A DNA stretch of 64,000 bases from Tubulanus polymorphus (Eukaryota > Nemertea > Palaeonemertea > Tubulaniformes > Tubulanidae): contig NC_134027.1 of assembly GCF_964204645.1 (NCBI RefSeq), forward strand, positions 7,738,485 through 7,802,484. The letters are read 5' to 3'. Below are positions 63,228-64,000 of the stretch, piece after piece; positions within the stretch are counted from its first letter, which is position 1; every line of letters begins with the position of its first letter. Position numbers and translations under genes: made by a program. Under the pieces are notes generated by a model. It was not told the origin of the DNA. It saw only the letters and a list, made by a program, of their open reading frames with translations, and searched no databases.

Positions 63228-63770
63228 GTAAATTATCTTTGGAAAACTTACATCTGCTACAAACAGTTCACTGATATTTGATATTTTTTCCAATGAATTC
63301 TGATGTAATAATGTTATGAATGATTGATGGATTTAACATATTGTCTTTTGAATGACGATAACAATGAATTGTGAATTTAATTGAAAGATTTCTATTTGAT
63401 GATATCGCTCATCTGATGGACATGGTGGATATCTATACTCATGTCAGTTTAGAAATTGATTATCAAGACGTTGATTAACAATTACCAGTAGCACACATTT
63501 TGAATATTAGGAACACTTTCCCTGCATAAGTAATAGTTTGGAATAGGCCTAACGAGGAGTCATGTGATCAATTGAATATTAATTCTAGTGCTCAAAACAG
63601 TTGGAAAAGGCTTAAGTATCTCAAAAAATGAGTCGAGATAAACTTTTTCTATTTGATATCTATCTTGAGCTTTCTTTCATTTGATAGATGATTTTCATTA
63701 ACATCGTAATCTGCAGTCACTGCAGATATCATAACTCAGATAAAAGATAATTAAATCCCGACCAGCTGGT
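63228..63770. other. Intron or intergenic sequence after the last visible GT13-like exon
   Basis: The exon ending at 63227 has a GTAAAT donor. I scanned for an exon matching the next POMGNT1 segment and found none. If the donor is not used, the frame ends with TGA at 63272-63274, adding about 15 unrelated residues. Confidence 0.5.
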
Positions 63771-63778
63771 TATATAAA
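63771..63778 (+). promoter_or_regulatory. TATA box of the secreted-protein gene
   Basis: TATATAAA lies 85 bases upstream of the ATG at 63856. A start site about 30 bases downstream of it would give a short 5' UTR of about 55 bases. This spacing is typical of a strong, tissue-restricted promoter. Confidence 0.6.
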
Positions 63779-63855
63779 CGGTTTTAGTTCGTCTCTAGTT
63801 GTGTTCGGCATTTACGCTCAACTTAAATAGACGCGCTTCTTTTCTTGAATCGGAG

Positions 63856-64000
63856 ATGAATATGAAGGCTGTTGTAGTGGTTTTGATTGTTCTTGTGGCT
63901 ATTGGTGGTGTGGCCGGAAGATCTGATATTCCGTCTTGTGATCAAGATCCATCCGGTGAAGGTTGCCCGCCGATACGTCAGTGGCTTCCGCCTCCTCGAC
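63856..64000 (+). CDS. Small secreted protein, truncated by window edge
   Basis: The frame begins MNMKAVVVVLIVLVAIGGVA and runs open to the end of the window. The first 20 or so residues are a clear signal peptide with a likely cut after VAG. The mature part starts RSDIPSCDQDPSGEGCPP and continues with a Pro-rich WLPPPR stretch; it has two Cys so far. I do not recognise the family. It could be a secreted matrix, mucus or defence peptide, but nothing here decides. Same strand as the GT13-like gene, whose C-terminal exons are missing upstream, so this gene may be nested in one of its introns. Confidence 0.65.
   Translation, partial: MNMKAVVVVLIVLVAIGGVAGRSDIPSCDQDPSGEGCPPIRQWLPPPR

Overview
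The window is nuclear DNA of an animal, most likely an invertebrate; a lophotrochozoan or mollusc is a guess that the sequence does not prove. It is AT-rich, carries long introns with GT-AG borders, and is full of short terminal-inverted-repeat (TIR) elements, tRNA-derived SINE pieces and microsatellites. There are no operons. Exon models below were joined by hand from splice sites, reading phase and protein family knowledge, and every junction listed is phase-consistent.

Layout. 1-6222: no recognisable coding exon. 6223-33786 (+): a type II regulatory subunit of cAMP-dependent protein kinase (PKA), with two alternative first exons (6223-6490 and 11626-11818) spliced in phase to a shared body of 12 exons. 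Both first exons begin MGGLCSxC, a myristoylation/palmitoylation-like start, and neither encodes the usual dimerisation/docking helix. 28726-30033 (-): an intronless MSANTD4-like Myb/SANT DNA-binding protein nested antisense in a PKA intron. 33787-40190: the 3' regions of two convergent genes. 40191-52757 (-): a complete DSTYK (dual serine/threonine and tyrosine kinase) gene of 13 coding exon positions, coding for 931 residues. Exon position 10 is present twice (42539-42694 and 41944-42099), with the same length and phase, which predicts mutually exclusive splicing of the kinase hinge region. 53155-56765: a 3.6 kb TIR element whose body is a two-type ~190 bp tandem array. 57426-63227 (+, 3' end not seen): a POMGNT1-like (GT13) type II membrane protein with two FAM3/ILEI domains produced by exon-cassette duplication, and with an EEA sequence where the metal-binding EED/EDD is expected. 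63856-64000 (+, cut by the window edge): a small secreted protein with its own TATA box, possibly nested in an intron of the previous gene.

The genes have no evident common pathway. The PKA subunit and DSTYK are signalling proteins and the GT13-like protein belongs to the secretory pathway. The two most interesting points are the acylated, docking-domain-free PKA regulatory subunit made from two promoters, and the duplicated hinge exon of DSTYK.
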